DNA of 64,000 nucleotides from Sphingomonas sp. PsM26 (GCA_030433805.1 JARUXA010000004.1:62001-126000), one strand, 5' to 3'; numbered from the stretch's first letter, positions 52,994 through 62,208 are shown. Made by a program: numbers and translations. The notes: generated by a model from the sequence alone, not told the origin.

Positions 52994-53230
52994 ATGAACT
53001 GGCGCGACCATATCCATTCGAACCCCGACATTCTCGGCGGCAAGCCCGTCGTGCGGGGAACGCGGATATCGGTCGAGCTGATCCTCGAGTATCTCGCCGA
53101 AGGTGCGCCGGTCGGCGAGGTGCTCGATGGCTATCCTTCCCTGAAGGAAGCCGATGTGCTGGCGGCGATCGCTTTCAGTCACGACCTGTTGGTCAAGCAG
53201 GCCTCGGCAGCGAGTCGAGAGGCTGCTTGA
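52994..53230 (+). CDS. DUF433 protein, antitoxin-like
   Basis: A 78-residue protein of the DUF433 family: NPDILGGKPVVRGTRISVEL is its hallmark, followed by YLAEGAPVGEVLDGYPSL and a helical ADVLAAIAFSHDLL. DUF433 proteins are commonly the antitoxin (VapB45-like) partner of PIN-like DUF5615 proteins, one of which is encoded three bases downstream. It starts seven bases after sucB, inside the 2-oxoglutarate dehydrogenase operon, and must share its transcript. Confidence 0.9.
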   Translation: MNWRDHIHSNPDILGGKPVVRGTRISVELILEYLAEGAPVGEVLDGYPSLKEADVLAAIAFSHDLLVKQASAASREAA

Positions 53231-53233
53231 ACG

Positions 53234-53602
53234 GTGCGGCTCCTGCTCGACGAGAATGCCCACCGCATCGTCGTGGAGCGGTTGCGGGATGCCGGGTTCG
53301 AGCTGGAATGGATCAGCGACACGACCCCCGGCGCATCGGACCCGGAAATCCTCGCGCGGCCGGATATCGATCAGGTCATCCTGATCACCAACGACAGCGA
53401 CTTTGGCGACTTGATCTTCAATCACGGCCTGCCGGCCCCGAAGACCATCCTTTACACGCGGCTACCGCATCGTGCCGCCGAGCAAACCGCTGCCCGCCTG
53501 ATCGCCTTGCTTGAAGCGGGCGTACCGGCGGGCCAGATGATTACTCTGACGAAGAACGGGGCACGGACGAAGCCGTTTCCCCCTGGAGCACACCATGGCT
53601 GA
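53234..53602 (+). CDS. DUF5615 PIN-like protein, toxin-like
   Basis: 122 residues. RLLLDENAHRIVVERLRDAG with the N-terminal Asp/Glu pair, then DPEILARPDIDQVILITNDS and FGDLIFNHGLPAPKTILYTR, match DUF5615/Mut7-C-type PIN-like ribonuclease folds (VapC45-like). Acidic residues Asp6 and Asp55 region and the ITNDSDF aspartates could form the metal site, so it may be active. The start is GTG 53234. The last eight bases overlap the lpd start, so translation of lpd is coupled to it. Confidence 0.88.
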   Translation: MRLLLDENAHRIVVERLRDAGFELEWISDTTPGASDPEILARPDIDQVILITNDSDFGDLIFNHGLPAPKTILYTRLPHRAAEQTAARLIALLEAGVPAGQMITLTKNGARTKPFPPGAHHG

Positions 53603-54992
53603 CTATGATTTCGACGTTCTGATCATCGGTGCCGGACCCGGCGGCTACGTCGCGGCGATCCGCGCGGCGCAGCTGGGCTTGCGCACGGCGTGCGTCGAGA
53701 GCCGCGAGACGCTTGGCGGCACCTGTCTCAACGTCGGTTGCATTCCGTCCAAGGCGATGCTCCACGCGTCCGAATTCTACAACGACGCGAAGAACGGCAT
53801 GATGGCCAAGCTCGGCGTCAAGATGGACAACGTCACGCTCGATCTCGAGACGATGCACGAACAGCGCCGCGACGCGGTCAAGCAGCTGACCGCGGGTGTC
53901 GCCTTCCTGTTCAAGAAGAACAAGGTCGAATGGCTCAAGGGCCAGGCGAGCTTCACCGGCAAGGACAGCGTCGAAGTCGCGGGCCAGACGTATCGCGCGA
54001 AGAACATCGTGATCGCGACCGGATCGTCGGTCACGCAGCTCCCCGGCGTCACCGTCGACCAGAAGGTCGTGGTCGATTCGACCGGCGCGCTCGAATTGGC
54101 GAAGGTGCCCGAGCATATGGTCGTCATCGGTGGCGGCGTGATCGGGCTCGAGCTCGGCTCGGTGTGGAAGCGGCTTGGCGCACGCGTCACCTGCGTCGAA
54201 TATCTCGACCAGATCCTCCCCGGCTTCGATGGCGAGATCCGCAAGGAATCGAACAAGATCTTCAAGAAGCAGGGGATCGAGTTCAAGCTGTCGACCAAGG
54301 TCACCGGCGTGACCGTCGAGGGCGAGAAGGCGACGATCACGGTCGAGCCCGCTGCGGGTGGTGCACCTGAGACGATCGAGGCGGATACCGTGCTCGTGTC
54401 GATCGGGCGGCGTCCCAACACCGATGGCCTCAACCTTGAAGCCGCGGGTCTCTCGACCAACGCGCGTGGGCAGGTCGAGACCGATCACCGCTTCCAGACG
54501 TCGGTCCCCGGCATCTGGGCGATCGGCGACGTCGTCCCCGGCCCGATGCTCGCGCACAAGGCCGAGGATGAAGGTATCGCGGTTGCCGAGAACATTGGTG
54601 GCCTTACCGGGATCGTCAATCACGACGTCATCCCCTCGGTCGTCTACACTTGGCCCGAAATCGCCGGCGTCGGCCTGACCGAGGAAGCCGCGCGCGAGAA
54701 GGTCGCCGAGGTCAAGGTCGGCAAGTTCCCGATGGCCGCCAACAGCCGCGCCAAGACCAACCACGAGCCCGACGGTTTCGTGAAGGTGATCGCAGATGCC
54801 AAGACTGATCGCGTGCTCGGTGTGTGGGCGATCGCCAGCGTCGCTGGCACGATGATCGCGGAAGCGTGCACCGCAATGGAATTCGGCGCGACCAGCGAGG
54901 ACATCGCCTACACCTGCCACGCGCATCCGACCCATGCCGAAGCGATGAAGGAAGCGTCGATGGCGGTTCGCGGCAAGGCGATCCACGTCTGA
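53595..54992 (+). CDS. lpdA: Dihydrolipoamide dehydrogenase (E3)
   Basis: The 465-residue FAD flavoprotein reoxidising lipoyl groups of the 2-oxoacid dehydrogenase complexes. FAD motif IIGAGPGGYVAAIRAAQLG, redox disulfide Cys44/Cys49 in GGTCLNVGCIPSKAML, NAD motif VIGGGVIGLELGSVWKRLGA, GIWAIGDVVPGPMLAHKAED and the C-terminal active-site HAHPTHAEAMKEA are complete. ATG 53595 lies within the end of the DUF5615 gene. It completes the sucA-sucB-lpd set. Confidence 0.98.
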   Translation: MADYDFDVLIIGAGPGGYVAAIRAAQLGLRTACVESRETLGGTCLNVGCIPSKAMLHASEFYNDAKNGMMAKLGVKMDNVTLDLETMHEQRRDAVKQLTAGVAFLFKKNKVEWLKGQASFTGKDSVEVAGQTYRAKNIVIATGSSVTQLPGVTVDQKVVVDSTGALELAKVPEHMVVIGGGVIGLELGSVWKRLGARVTCVEYLDQILPGFDGEIRKESNKIFKKQGIEFKLSTKVTGVTVEGEKATITVEPAAGGAPETIEADTVLVSIGRRPNTDGLNLEAAGLSTNARGQVETDHRFQTSVPGIWAIGDVVPGPMLAHKAEDEGIAVAENIGGLTGIVNHDVIPSVVYTWPEIAGVGLTEEAAREKVAEVKVGKFPMAANSRAKTNHEPDGFVKVIADAKTDRVLGVWAIASVAGTMIAEACTAMEFGATSEDIAYTCHAHPTHAEAMKEASMAVRGKAIHV

Positions 54993-55046
54993 TTGGTTGC
55001 GGGATCGGCATGGGGCATCATCATTGCCCTATGCCGATCCGCTAGC

Positions 55047-55071
55047 GGAACGATCTCCGGGTCGGGCAGTT
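55047..55071 (+). promoter_or_regulatory. Weak EcfG-like promoter
   Basis: GGAAC is followed after 16 bases by AGTT, one mismatch to the CGTT consensus, about 50 bases upstream of the small lipoprotein gene. Confidence 0.35.
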
Positions 55072-55118
55072 TCCCCCGACGTGCCGCGTATCTGGCACGG
55101 GGTAACAGGGATCTACCG

Positions 55119-55403
55119 ATGAAAAAGACGATGTTTGTGGCGCTGTCGGCGCTCGCACTGCCGCTCGCCGCCTGCGGTGGTAATGGCGACGGCAAGCTTG
55201 CCAAGCAAGTCGAGAAGGCTGGCGAGAACCGTGCCGACGCGATGGAGGCGCAGGCGGAGAATTTGCAGGAAGCCGCCAAGGCCGAACGCGAGACCGCTGA
55301 AGACCGCGCCGATGCGATCCGCGCGGCGGACGTCAACGCCCAAGCGATGACCCCGGAGCAGCGCGGCGAAGTCGTCGCGAACCAGGCGGCCGCGGTTCGC
55401 TGA
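55119..55403 (+). CDS. Small alanine/glutamate-rich lipoprotein
   Basis: 94 residues. The signal peptide ends in a lipobox (SALALPLAACGG) with the modifiable Cys at about residue 19. The mature part is a highly charged, probably coiled helix (KQVEKAGENRADAMEAQAEN, KAERETAEDRADAIRAADVN). No family is recognised; it resembles small periplasmic helical lipoproteins. A weak EcfG-like promoter lies upstream. It is separated from lpd by about 125 bases. Confidence 0.75.
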   Translation: MKKTMFVALSALALPLAACGGNGDGKLAKQVEKAGENRADAMEAQAENLQEAAKAERETAEDRADAIRAADVNAQAMTPEQRGEVVANQAAAVR

Positions 55404-55697
55404 TTTTTTCGTGACAAACCAATGCCGGTGTCTTCGCGAAGCGGAGATGCCGACATTACTCCTGTCTTGCCGGTAGCAACCGTCACGCCATATCGACGGG
55501 TAAATGTGCCATGTGTCGGCGGGAGGAACTACTAAGCCCGTCAATCATTTCGACGAACTGGTAGCTGAAGTCGTACCAACCCGGCGCCGGGATCGGCGCG
55601 AAGCAACCCCAGGCAAGTGCCCCGCAAGACGCCGCTTCGATGCTGGCGTCGCCCCCGACCGATGAAGCGATCGCGGGCGGCAGCGATCGTCGTCCGA

Positions 55698-56579
55698 TCA
55701 AATATCGAGGATCCTAGACGGATGGCTCCTGAACCGGACTACGTCCGCCAGGGCGATCATATTGCCCATCAAACGGCCTTTCCGATCGATCCACGGCTCT
55801 GGCGCAAAGGACCGCGCCGTGTTTGCCGCGAGGTTGCGTATCATCAGACGCGCGGCGAGAGGGATAGACATTGTTCCCTTTCGGGTCAGATAGATCGGGT
55901 TGGCGATTTGCGAATAGCCAAGCTGGCGTCCGGAGGAGCGTCCTCCCTTCACGCCTTGATGGACGCCAACGAAGGCGTTCGTACCGCAAATCTCGCCGTG
56001 GACCATCGCGCGGCGGGCAAAATCAATGTCCTCCTGCCAGCCGTATAGCGGCAGCGCTTCATCGAAGGTCATGCCGACGATCGCGCTGCGGCGAAACGCC
56101 ATGTTGCAGCCGTAGAGACCATGAAGCGGCGTCAGCCGGATCTCGTGCGATGGTGAGTTCGCGTCGTGCGCGGTAATTGCCGCTTCGGCGTCGGCGTAGG
56201 AGATGCCGGGCCCGTTGACCCCGTCCGCCAACAAATGCCCCGACGCGCCTACCACGGTCGGGCAATTATCGAAAAGCCGAGCAATCCCCTCAACACAATA
56301 CTTGCTCGGTACATAATCATCATCGAAAAATGCGATTATATCTGTATCGGGAGACAGAATGTCCATGCCGTGGTTTCGCTGGACGCAAGACCCACGCGGA
56401 CCATATGCAATCAAAACTCTGCAATGACGAACAAGGCCGCGTATATCCTCGTCTCCCGAGATCGAAAAAACCACCTCATGGGGTTTATGGGTCTGATAAT
56501 CGATATGATCGACCCAACGAGAAAGTTCCTGTGGCCGCCCGCAGCTTGCTATCACGATCGATACTCGTGTTGAAGACAT
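55698..56579 (-). CDS. Glycosyltransferase family 2
   Basis: A 293-residue GT-A-fold transferase. VSIVIASCGRPQELSRWVDH opens the nucleotide-binding domain, IIAFFDDDYVPSKYCVEGIA carries the metal-binding DxD-type acidic cluster, and LHGLYGCNMAFRRSAIVG and YGWQEDIDFARRA (ED motif) are typical of GT2. GC content is lower than the genes on either side. It is a lone gene without other polysaccharide functions nearby, so the acceptor is unknown. Confidence 0.88.
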   Translation of the reverse strand: MSSTRVSIVIASCGRPQELSRWVDHIDYQTHKPHEVVFSISGDEDIRGLVRHCRVLIAYGPRGSCVQRNHGMDILSPDTDIIAFFDDDYVPSKYCVEGIARLFDNCPTVVGASGHLLADGVNGPGISYADAEAAITAHDANSPSHEIRLTPLHGLYGCNMAFRRSAIVGMTFDEALPLYGWQEDIDFARRAMVHGEICGTNAFVGVHQGVKGGRSSGRQLGYSQIANPIYLTRKGTMSIPLAARLMIRNLAANTARSFAPEPWIDRKGRLMGNMIALADVVRFRSHPSRILDI

Positions 56580-56767
56580 TCGTTATGCCCAGCAGAATCT
56601 CGTGGTAACCTCAAAACCGATATAACCGCTTTATGTTATGATACTAGGGTGCAACGGTCATCATCATAAACCAAAGTATTTGTATTGTTTACTGAAGGAG
56701 TTGTCGTCTGCCTTGTGGACGGGAAAGGAGTGGGGGCGTTCTGGCCTCGCAGTGCAGCACACCCCAT

Positions 56768-59197
56768 ATGGCGGACATGCCCCCACCCGTGCCGTCCCTC
56801 CCGCCCGCCCTGACCGACTGGTTCGCCGAAAAAGGCTGGGCACCGCGCCGGCACCAGCTCGACATGCTCGCCGTCGCAAGATCGGGGGCGCATGGGTTGC
56901 TCGTCGCTACCACCGGCGCGGGCAAGACGCTCGCGGGGTTCCTGCCCACGCTTGCCGAGCTGATCGAAAACCCCAGCGAAGGGCTCCACACGCTCTACGT
57001 CTCCCCGCTCAAGGCGCTCGCGGTCGATATTCAGCGCAACCTGCTCGCCCCCGTCGAGGAGATGGGGCTCGACATCCGGATCGAGACCCGCACCGGCGAC
57101 ACCCCCAGCGACCGCAAGGCGCGGCAGCGGATCCGCCCGCCGCAGATCCTGCTGACCACGCCCGAATCCCTCAGCCTGTTGCTCAGCTACCCCGATGCCG
57201 CGACGATGTTCGCCGGGTTGCGCACGATCGTGGTGGACGAGGTCCACGCCTTCGCGACGGGCAAGCGCGGCGACCTGTTGTCGCTCGGCATGGCGCGGCT
57301 TCAGACGATCTCGCCCGACCTACGTCGGGTCGCGCTGTCGGCGACGGTCGCGGACCCCGATGGCTACCGGGCGTGGCTCGCGCCCGATGGCGATATCGAT
57401 ACCGTCCAGTTGGTGAAGGGGGATCCCGGCGCCGCACCCAACATCGCGATCCTGCTGCCCGAGGGCCGTATCCCGTGGTCGGGCCACTCCGGGCGCTACG
57501 CCGCCGAACAGGTGATCGCGGAGATCGAGACGCACAAGACCACGATCGTCTTCTGCAACACCCGCGCGCTGGCCGAATTGATCTTCCAGGATCTGTGGAA
57601 GGCGAACGCCATGAACCTGCCGCTCGGCGTGCATCACGGCTCGCTGAGTATCGAGGCGCGCCGCAAGGTCGAAGGCGCGATGGCGGACGGCAAGTTGCGC
57701 GGACTGGTCGCGACTGCGAGCCTCGACCTGGGGGTCGACTGGGGCGACGTCGATTGTGTGATCCAGATGGGTGCGCCCAAGGGGTCGTCGCGATTGCTCC
57801 AGCGGATCGGGCGGTCGAACCACCGGCTGGACGAAGCGTCGGAAGCGATCGTCGTTCCGGGGAACCGCTTTGAGTATCTCGAGGCGCGCGCTGCGCTCGA
57901 CGCGGTCGAGGCGGGGGAACTCGACGCGGACATCTTCCGCATGGGCGCGCTCGACGTGCTCGCTCAGCATGTGATGGCGTGTGCCTGCGCAGCCCCGTTC
58001 GATCAGGCCGTACTGCTCGATGAAGTTCGCTCCGCGCTCCCCTATTCCGCGTTGACCGCCGAGACGTTCGAACAGGTGCTGAGCTTCATCCGTGACGGTG
58101 GCTATGCGCTGCAGGCGTACGACAAGTTCAAGCGGCTGACGCAGGACGCCGACGGGATGTGGCGGATTACCCACCCGCGTTTCATTGCGCAGCATCGGCT
58201 CAACGCCGGGATCATCGTCGAGGCGACGATGCTCAGCGTTCGCTTCAAGAACGGGCGCACGCTCGGTCGAGTCGAGGAAGCGTTCGCGGCGACGATGAGC
58301 CCCGGCGACACCTTCTTCTTCGCGGGCATGAGCCTGGAGGTCGAGCGGATCGACACCGAGGATCTCGTCGTCCGCGCGACCGCCCGCCCGGCCCGTATCC
58401 CGAGCTACGGCGGTTCGCGGATGCCCTTGTCGACCAACCTCGCGGACCGGGTGCGCGGATTCCTCGCGGATTCATCCGAATGGGCGCGTTTCCCGGACGA
58501 CGTGCGCGAATGGCTCGAGGCGCAGCAGGCGCGATCGACGATGCCACGCCCGGGCGAGTTGCTGGTCGAGACCTTCCCCCGTGAGGGGCGGCATTACATG
58601 GTCGCTTACAGTTTCGAGGGGTGGAACGCGCATCAGTCGCTCGGCATGTTGATCACGCGGCGGATGGAGACGCAGGGGTTGCGGCCGATCGGTTTCGTCT
58701 CGAACGACTATGCGCTCGCGTGCTTCGGGCTCGATCCGATCACCGATCCGAAAGCACTGTTCTCGCCCGATATCCTCGAAGGCGAATTTGTCGAATGGGT
58801 GCAGCAATCCGCGCTGCTCAAACGCGCGTTCCGCGAGGTCGCGGTGATCGGCGGGCTGGTCGAGCGGCAGATCCCGGGCAAGCGCAAGACCGGGCGGCAA
58901 GTGACCTTCTCGACCGATCTGATCTACGACGTGCTGCGCAAATACGAGCCCGCGCATATCCTCCTCCAGGCGGCATGGGCGGACGCGCGTGCGCGGATGA
59001 CCGATGTCGGGCGGCTCGCCAACCTGCTCGACCGCGCGGCGGAGACGATGCTGCACGTCGATCTGCCGCGGATCTCGCCGCTCGCGGTGCCGGTGCTGAC
59101 GCTGATCGGGCGCGAGAAAGTCGCGCAGGGCATGTCCGACGATGCCTTGCTCGAGGAAGCCGAAGTGCTGGCTGCCGAGGCGATGCGGATCGACTGA
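56768..59197 (+). CDS. Ligase-associated DEXH-box DNA helicase
   Basis: 809 residues, Lhr-type superfamily 2 helicase of the group usually encoded with an ATP-dependent DNA ligase and a phosphoesterase (a DNA damage response set). Motif I is ATTGAGKT (residues 47-54), followed by LYVSPLKALAVDIQRN, the DEVH box in IVVDEVHAFATGKRG, SAT in VALSATVADPDG, GVHHGSLSIEARRKVEGAM, DLGVDWGDVDCVIQMG and RLLQRIGRSNHR. A long C-terminal winged-helix/Lhr-specific region completes it. Neither the ligase nor the phosphoesterase is adjacent on the downstream side. Confidence 0.92.
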   Translation: MADMPPPVPSLPPALTDWFAEKGWAPRRHQLDMLAVARSGAHGLLVATTGAGKTLAGFLPTLAELIENPSEGLHTLYVSPLKALAVDIQRNLLAPVEEMGLDIRIETRTGDTPSDRKARQRIRPPQILLTTPESLSLLLSYPDAATMFAGLRTIVVDEVHAFATGKRGDLLSLGMARLQTISPDLRRVALSATVADPDGYRAWLAPDGDIDTVQLVKGDPGAAPNIAILLPEGRIPWSGHSGRYAAEQVIAEIETHKTTIVFCNTRALAELIFQDLWKANAMNLPLGVHHGSLSIEARRKVEGAMADGKLRGLVATASLDLGVDWGDVDCVIQMGAPKGSSRLLQRIGRSNHRLDEASEAIVVPGNRFEYLEARAALDAVEAGELDADIFRMGALDVLAQHVMACACAAPFDQAVLLDEVRSALPYSALTAETFEQVLSFIRDGGYALQAYDKFKRLTQDADGMWRITHPRFIAQHRLNAGIIVEATMLSVRFKNGRTLGRVEEAFAATMSPGDTFFFAGMSLEVERIDTEDLVVRATARPARIPSYGGSRMPLSTNLADRVRGFLADSSEWARFPDDVREWLEAQQARSTMPRPGELLVETFPREGRHYMVAYSFEGWNAHQSLGMLITRRMETQGLRPIGFVSNDYALACFGLDPITDPKALFSPDILEGEFVEWVQQSALLKRAFREVAVIGGLVERQIPGKRKTGRQVTFSTDLIYDVLRKYEPAHILLQAAWADARARMTDVGRLANLLDRAAETMLHVDLPRISPLAVPVLTLIGREKVAQGMSDDALLEEAEVLAAEAMRID

Positions 59198-59238
59198 TCG
59201 CGCTTGTGAAGGGGCCGGAACGAGCGTAGTTTGCGACC

Positions 59239-60225
59239 ATGTTTCCGGCGCTGTTCCTGGCCGTCCCGCTGGTCGCCTTGCTTGACCCCGGACAGACCGT
59301 GGTACAGCCCGTTCCGCCCCAGACGCCGCCGGTTGCTGCGCAGCAATCGCCGCAGCAAGATGGTCAGACTGCCTTGGCCGAGGAACTCGGTTTCGGTATC
59401 GACCATACGCGGATGACGGTGCCCGTCACGATCGGCGCCGGTGGCCCGTTCCGTTTCATCGTTGATACCGGCTCTGAACGCACCGTATTGTCGCACGAGC
59501 TTGCCGCCACGCTGGGGCTGTCGGCGGGGCGCAGGGTACGCGTGACCGCGATGGCGGGGACGGTGCCCGTGTCGACCGTCCTTGTACCCCATATCGTCGT
59601 CGGCTCCCCCAAGGCGGGGGCGCAACTGACGGGGACTCGCATCGAAGCGCCGGTGCTGTTCGAACAGCATCTCGGCGCGTCCGGGCTGATCGGGATCGAT
59701 ACGTTGCAGGGCAAGGCGGTCGAGATCGACTTTGCGCGCAACGTCATGACCGTATCGCCCGCGACGCGGCGCACCCGGCGCGAGTTCTTTGGCCGCGACG
59801 ACATCGTCATCCGCGCGAAGAACCTGTTCGGCCAGCTGGTCGTCACCGATGCGCATTATGGCGGTCGGCGGATCCGGGTCGTGATCGATACCGGATCGGT
59901 CGTCAGCATGGGCAACATTGCGCTCCAGCGGCTCGTCGCCAAGAGCAGCGGTCCGCTGACGGCGGTGCGGCTGCTCAGCGTCACCGGCGCGGTGCTGGAG
60001 GCGCAGTACAGTATCGTGACGGGGGTTCAGGTCGGCGATATCAAGCTCGCCAATCTGCCGATCGCGTTCTCGGATGCGGCACCGTTCGCACGGCTCGGAC
60101 TGGCGGATCGGCCCGCGCTGTTGCTCGGGATGGATGCGATGCACCTGTTCGGGCAGGTGCGGATCGACTTCGCCAATCGCGAATTGCATCTGGCGCGGCC
60201 GCATGCCGCGGCAGCGGCATTGTAG
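59239..60225 (+). CDS. Exported two-lobed retroviral-type aspartyl protease
   Basis: 328 residues with an N-terminal hydrophobic segment (MFPALFLAVPLVALLDPGQ), a Gln/Pro linker, and two aspartic-protease half-domains each with its own D-T-G-S motif: FIVDTGSERTVLS near residue 80 and VVIDTGSVVSMGN near residue 219. Each half ends in an LIGIDTLQG- or LLGMDAMHLF-type strand. Having both catalytic aspartates in one chain makes it a monomeric (pepsin-like arrangement) version of the bacterial aspartyl-protease family. Substrate is unknown. It starts 41 bases after the helicase. Confidence 0.85.
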   Translation: MFPALFLAVPLVALLDPGQTVVQPVPPQTPPVAAQQSPQQDGQTALAEELGFGIDHTRMTVPVTIGAGGPFRFIVDTGSERTVLSHELAATLGLSAGRRVRVTAMAGTVPVSTVLVPHIVVGSPKAGAQLTGTRIEAPVLFEQHLGASGLIGIDTLQGKAVEIDFARNVMTVSPATRRTRREFFGRDDIVIRAKNLFGQLVVTDAHYGGRRIRVVIDTGSVVSMGNIALQRLVAKSSGPLTAVRLLSVTGAVLEAQYSIVTGVQVGDIKLANLPIAFSDAAPFARLGLADRPALLLGMDAMHLFGQVRIDFANRELHLARPHAAAAAL

Positions 60226-60299
60226 CGGGCCCATCCTAGCAGTTGCGTTCGTATCACGCCGCGCTAGCTTTGCCCGGATACTCTTGTGGGGGCACCACC

Positions 60300-61706
60300 A
60301 TGCGCGCAACGCTTTCGACGATCCTTCTCGGCACCGTGGCCGCCGCCGCGCTGACCCCTGCCGCCTCCGCACAGGAGCGCCCCGACCAGAAGGCGTTCTT
60401 CGAGATCTACAAGGAGCTGGTCGAGACCAACACCACGCTCTCCGTCGGTAGTTGCACGCAGGCGGCGGCGCAGATCGGTGCACGGCTCAAGGCGGCGGGC
60501 TATGCCGATACCGACATCACCTATTTTGCGGTCCCCGATCACCCCAAGGAAGGCGGGCTCGTCGCGGTGCTCAAGGGTAGCAATGCCCGGATCAAGCCGA
60601 TGCTGCTGCTCGCGCATCTCGACGTGGTCGAGGCCAAGCGCGAGGACTGGACGCGCGATCCGTTCAAGCTGGTCGAGGAAGGCGGCTATTATTACGCGCG
60701 CGGCAGCACCGACGACAAGGGGCAGGCGGCGATCTGGTCCGACGCGATGATCCGCTTCAAGACGGGCAATTATCGCCCCAAGCGCACGATCAAGCTCGCG
60801 CTGACCTGCGGCGAGGAGACGACCTTCGCGTTCAACGGCGCGGAGTGGCTGGCCAAGAACAAGCCCGACCTCATCGCGGCGGAATTCGCGCTTAACGAAG
60901 GCGGTGGCGGGCTGCTGACCGAGCAGGGCGAACGCAAGACGCTGTTCCTCCAGGTGGGGGAGAAAGCCGCGCAGAACTTCAAGCTGGTGGCCACCAACCC
61001 CGGCGGGCACAGTTCGCAACCGACCCCCGAGAACGCGATCTACCAACTGTCGGATGCGCTGAAGGCAGTGCAGGGGTATGAATTCCCGATCCGCTTCACC
61101 GACACCACCCGCGCCTTCTTCGCGGGCAATGCGGCGGCGCAGCCCGGCCCGATGGGCGATGCGATCAAGCGGCTGCTCGCCAACCCCGCCGATACCGAGG
61201 CAAACGCCGTGGTCAGCAGCAACAAGACGTTCCACTCGGTCCTGCGCACCACGTGCGTCGCGACGCTGGTCGATGCCGGTCACGCCGAGAACGCCCTCCC
61301 GCAGCGCGCGACCGCCAACGTCAATTGCCGCATCTTCCCCGGCGAGACGGTCGATGCAACGCTTGCCAAGCTGAAGGAACTCGCGGGGCCGAAGGTGACA
61401 GTCACCGCCAACCAGCCGATCCGCCCGACCGCGGTCCCGCCGACGCTCGACCCCAAGATCCTCGGTCCCGCCAAGGCGGTCGCGGCGAAGCATTTCCCCG
61501 GCACCCCGATCCTGCCGATGATGTCGACGGGGGCGACCGATGGCGTATTCCTCGAGGCGGTGGGAATCCCGGTCTACGGCGTGCCGGGTATGTTCATCGG
61601 TGCGGACATCAACGGCGCGCACGGGCTCAACGAGCGGATGAACGTCAAGTCGCTGTACGACGGGCGAGATTATCTGTTCGACCTGGTCAAGACCTATGCG
61701 GGGTAG
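60300..61706 (+). CDS. Exported M20-family metallopeptidase
   Basis: 468 residues with a signal peptide (TILLGTVAAAALTPAASAQE). M20 metal-ligand motifs are LLLAHLDVVEAKREDW (first His), GSTDDKGQAAIWSDAM (bridging Asp), ALTCGEETTFAFNGAE (Glu pair) and, near the C-terminus, MMSTGATDGVFLEAVGIP. A dimerisation domain (HSSQPTPENAIYQLSDALKA) lies between. It is probably a dipeptidase or carboxypeptidase acting in the periplasm. ATG 60300 begins the signal peptide. Confidence 0.9.
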   Translation: MRATLSTILLGTVAAAALTPAASAQERPDQKAFFEIYKELVETNTTLSVGSCTQAAAQIGARLKAAGYADTDITYFAVPDHPKEGGLVAVLKGSNARIKPMLLLAHLDVVEAKREDWTRDPFKLVEEGGYYYARGSTDDKGQAAIWSDAMIRFKTGNYRPKRTIKLALTCGEETTFAFNGAEWLAKNKPDLIAAEFALNEGGGGLLTEQGERKTLFLQVGEKAAQNFKLVATNPGGHSSQPTPENAIYQLSDALKAVQGYEFPIRFTDTTRAFFAGNAAAQPGPMGDAIKRLLANPADTEANAVVSSNKTFHSVLRTTCVATLVDAGHAENALPQRATANVNCRIFPGETVDATLAKLKELAGPKVTVTANQPIRPTAVPPTLDPKILGPAKAVAAKHFPGTPILPMMSTGATDGVFLEAVGIPVYGVPGMFIGADINGAHGLNERMNVKSLYDGRDYLFDLVKTYAG

Positions 61707-61748
61707 GCGGTTCGGGCTTGCAGACCGCCGCGTATACGGACGCGGCGG

Positions 61749-62006
61749 TCAAAGCCCCGCGATATCGAGCGCGGCGGCAAGTTCGTCGCTCATCCCCGTG
61801 TCCTGCTTGGGCGACAGGCGGTTAAGCACGGTCTGAACGCGTTTCTGCGCGACCTGCAGCGTCTTATGGCGGACTTCGCGGATCTGATTGGTCCGCCACG
61901 ACTTGCTTTCGCCCAGCAGCGCCGCCCATTTCGCTTCCTCCGCCGACAGGATGGCGAGCGCGAGGCGCAGGCCGTCGCGGCGGCCGTGGTCGTACTCTTC
62001 GGACAT
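61749..62006 (-). CDS. Small hypothetical protein with helical content
   Basis: 85 residues: MSEEYDHGRRDGLRLALAIL, AEEAKWAALLGESKSWRTNQ and a basic helix VRHKTLQVAQKRVQTVLNRL. A strong AAGGAGG lies before ATG 62006, which supports expression. No domain is recognised; the short charged helices could mediate protein or nucleic-acid contacts. It ends 43 bases from the convergent M20 peptidase. Confidence 0.65.
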   Translation of the reverse strand: MSEEYDHGRRDGLRLALAILSAEEAKWAALLGESKSWRTNQIREVRHKTLQVAQKRVQTVLNRLSPKQDTGMSDELAAALDIAGL

Positions 62007-62208
62007 GCACGCCTCCTTGCAAGCGGGGCCGATCCTTGTGGAGCGGCGGTGGAGCAGCGCTTATGGCGGCGCGACGTTGCGGTCAAAGGGCCGTGGGTCG
62101 TGGTGGTGGTGGTGAGGCGGCTGGTCGGCGGGGACGAGCCTGGTAGATGTATGATTGCCGTGGTTTGGCGGGAACCTGCCGTTCCGAGCGTGCAAACCTG
62201 CGCCGCGA

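Noticed and set aside
55483..55697. A short frame on the minus strand directly after the GT2 gene (includes SYQFVEMIDG)
   Set aside because: It would start at a TTG overlapping the GT2 stop and has no family resemblance or clear ribosome binding site. The stretch was left as non-coding.
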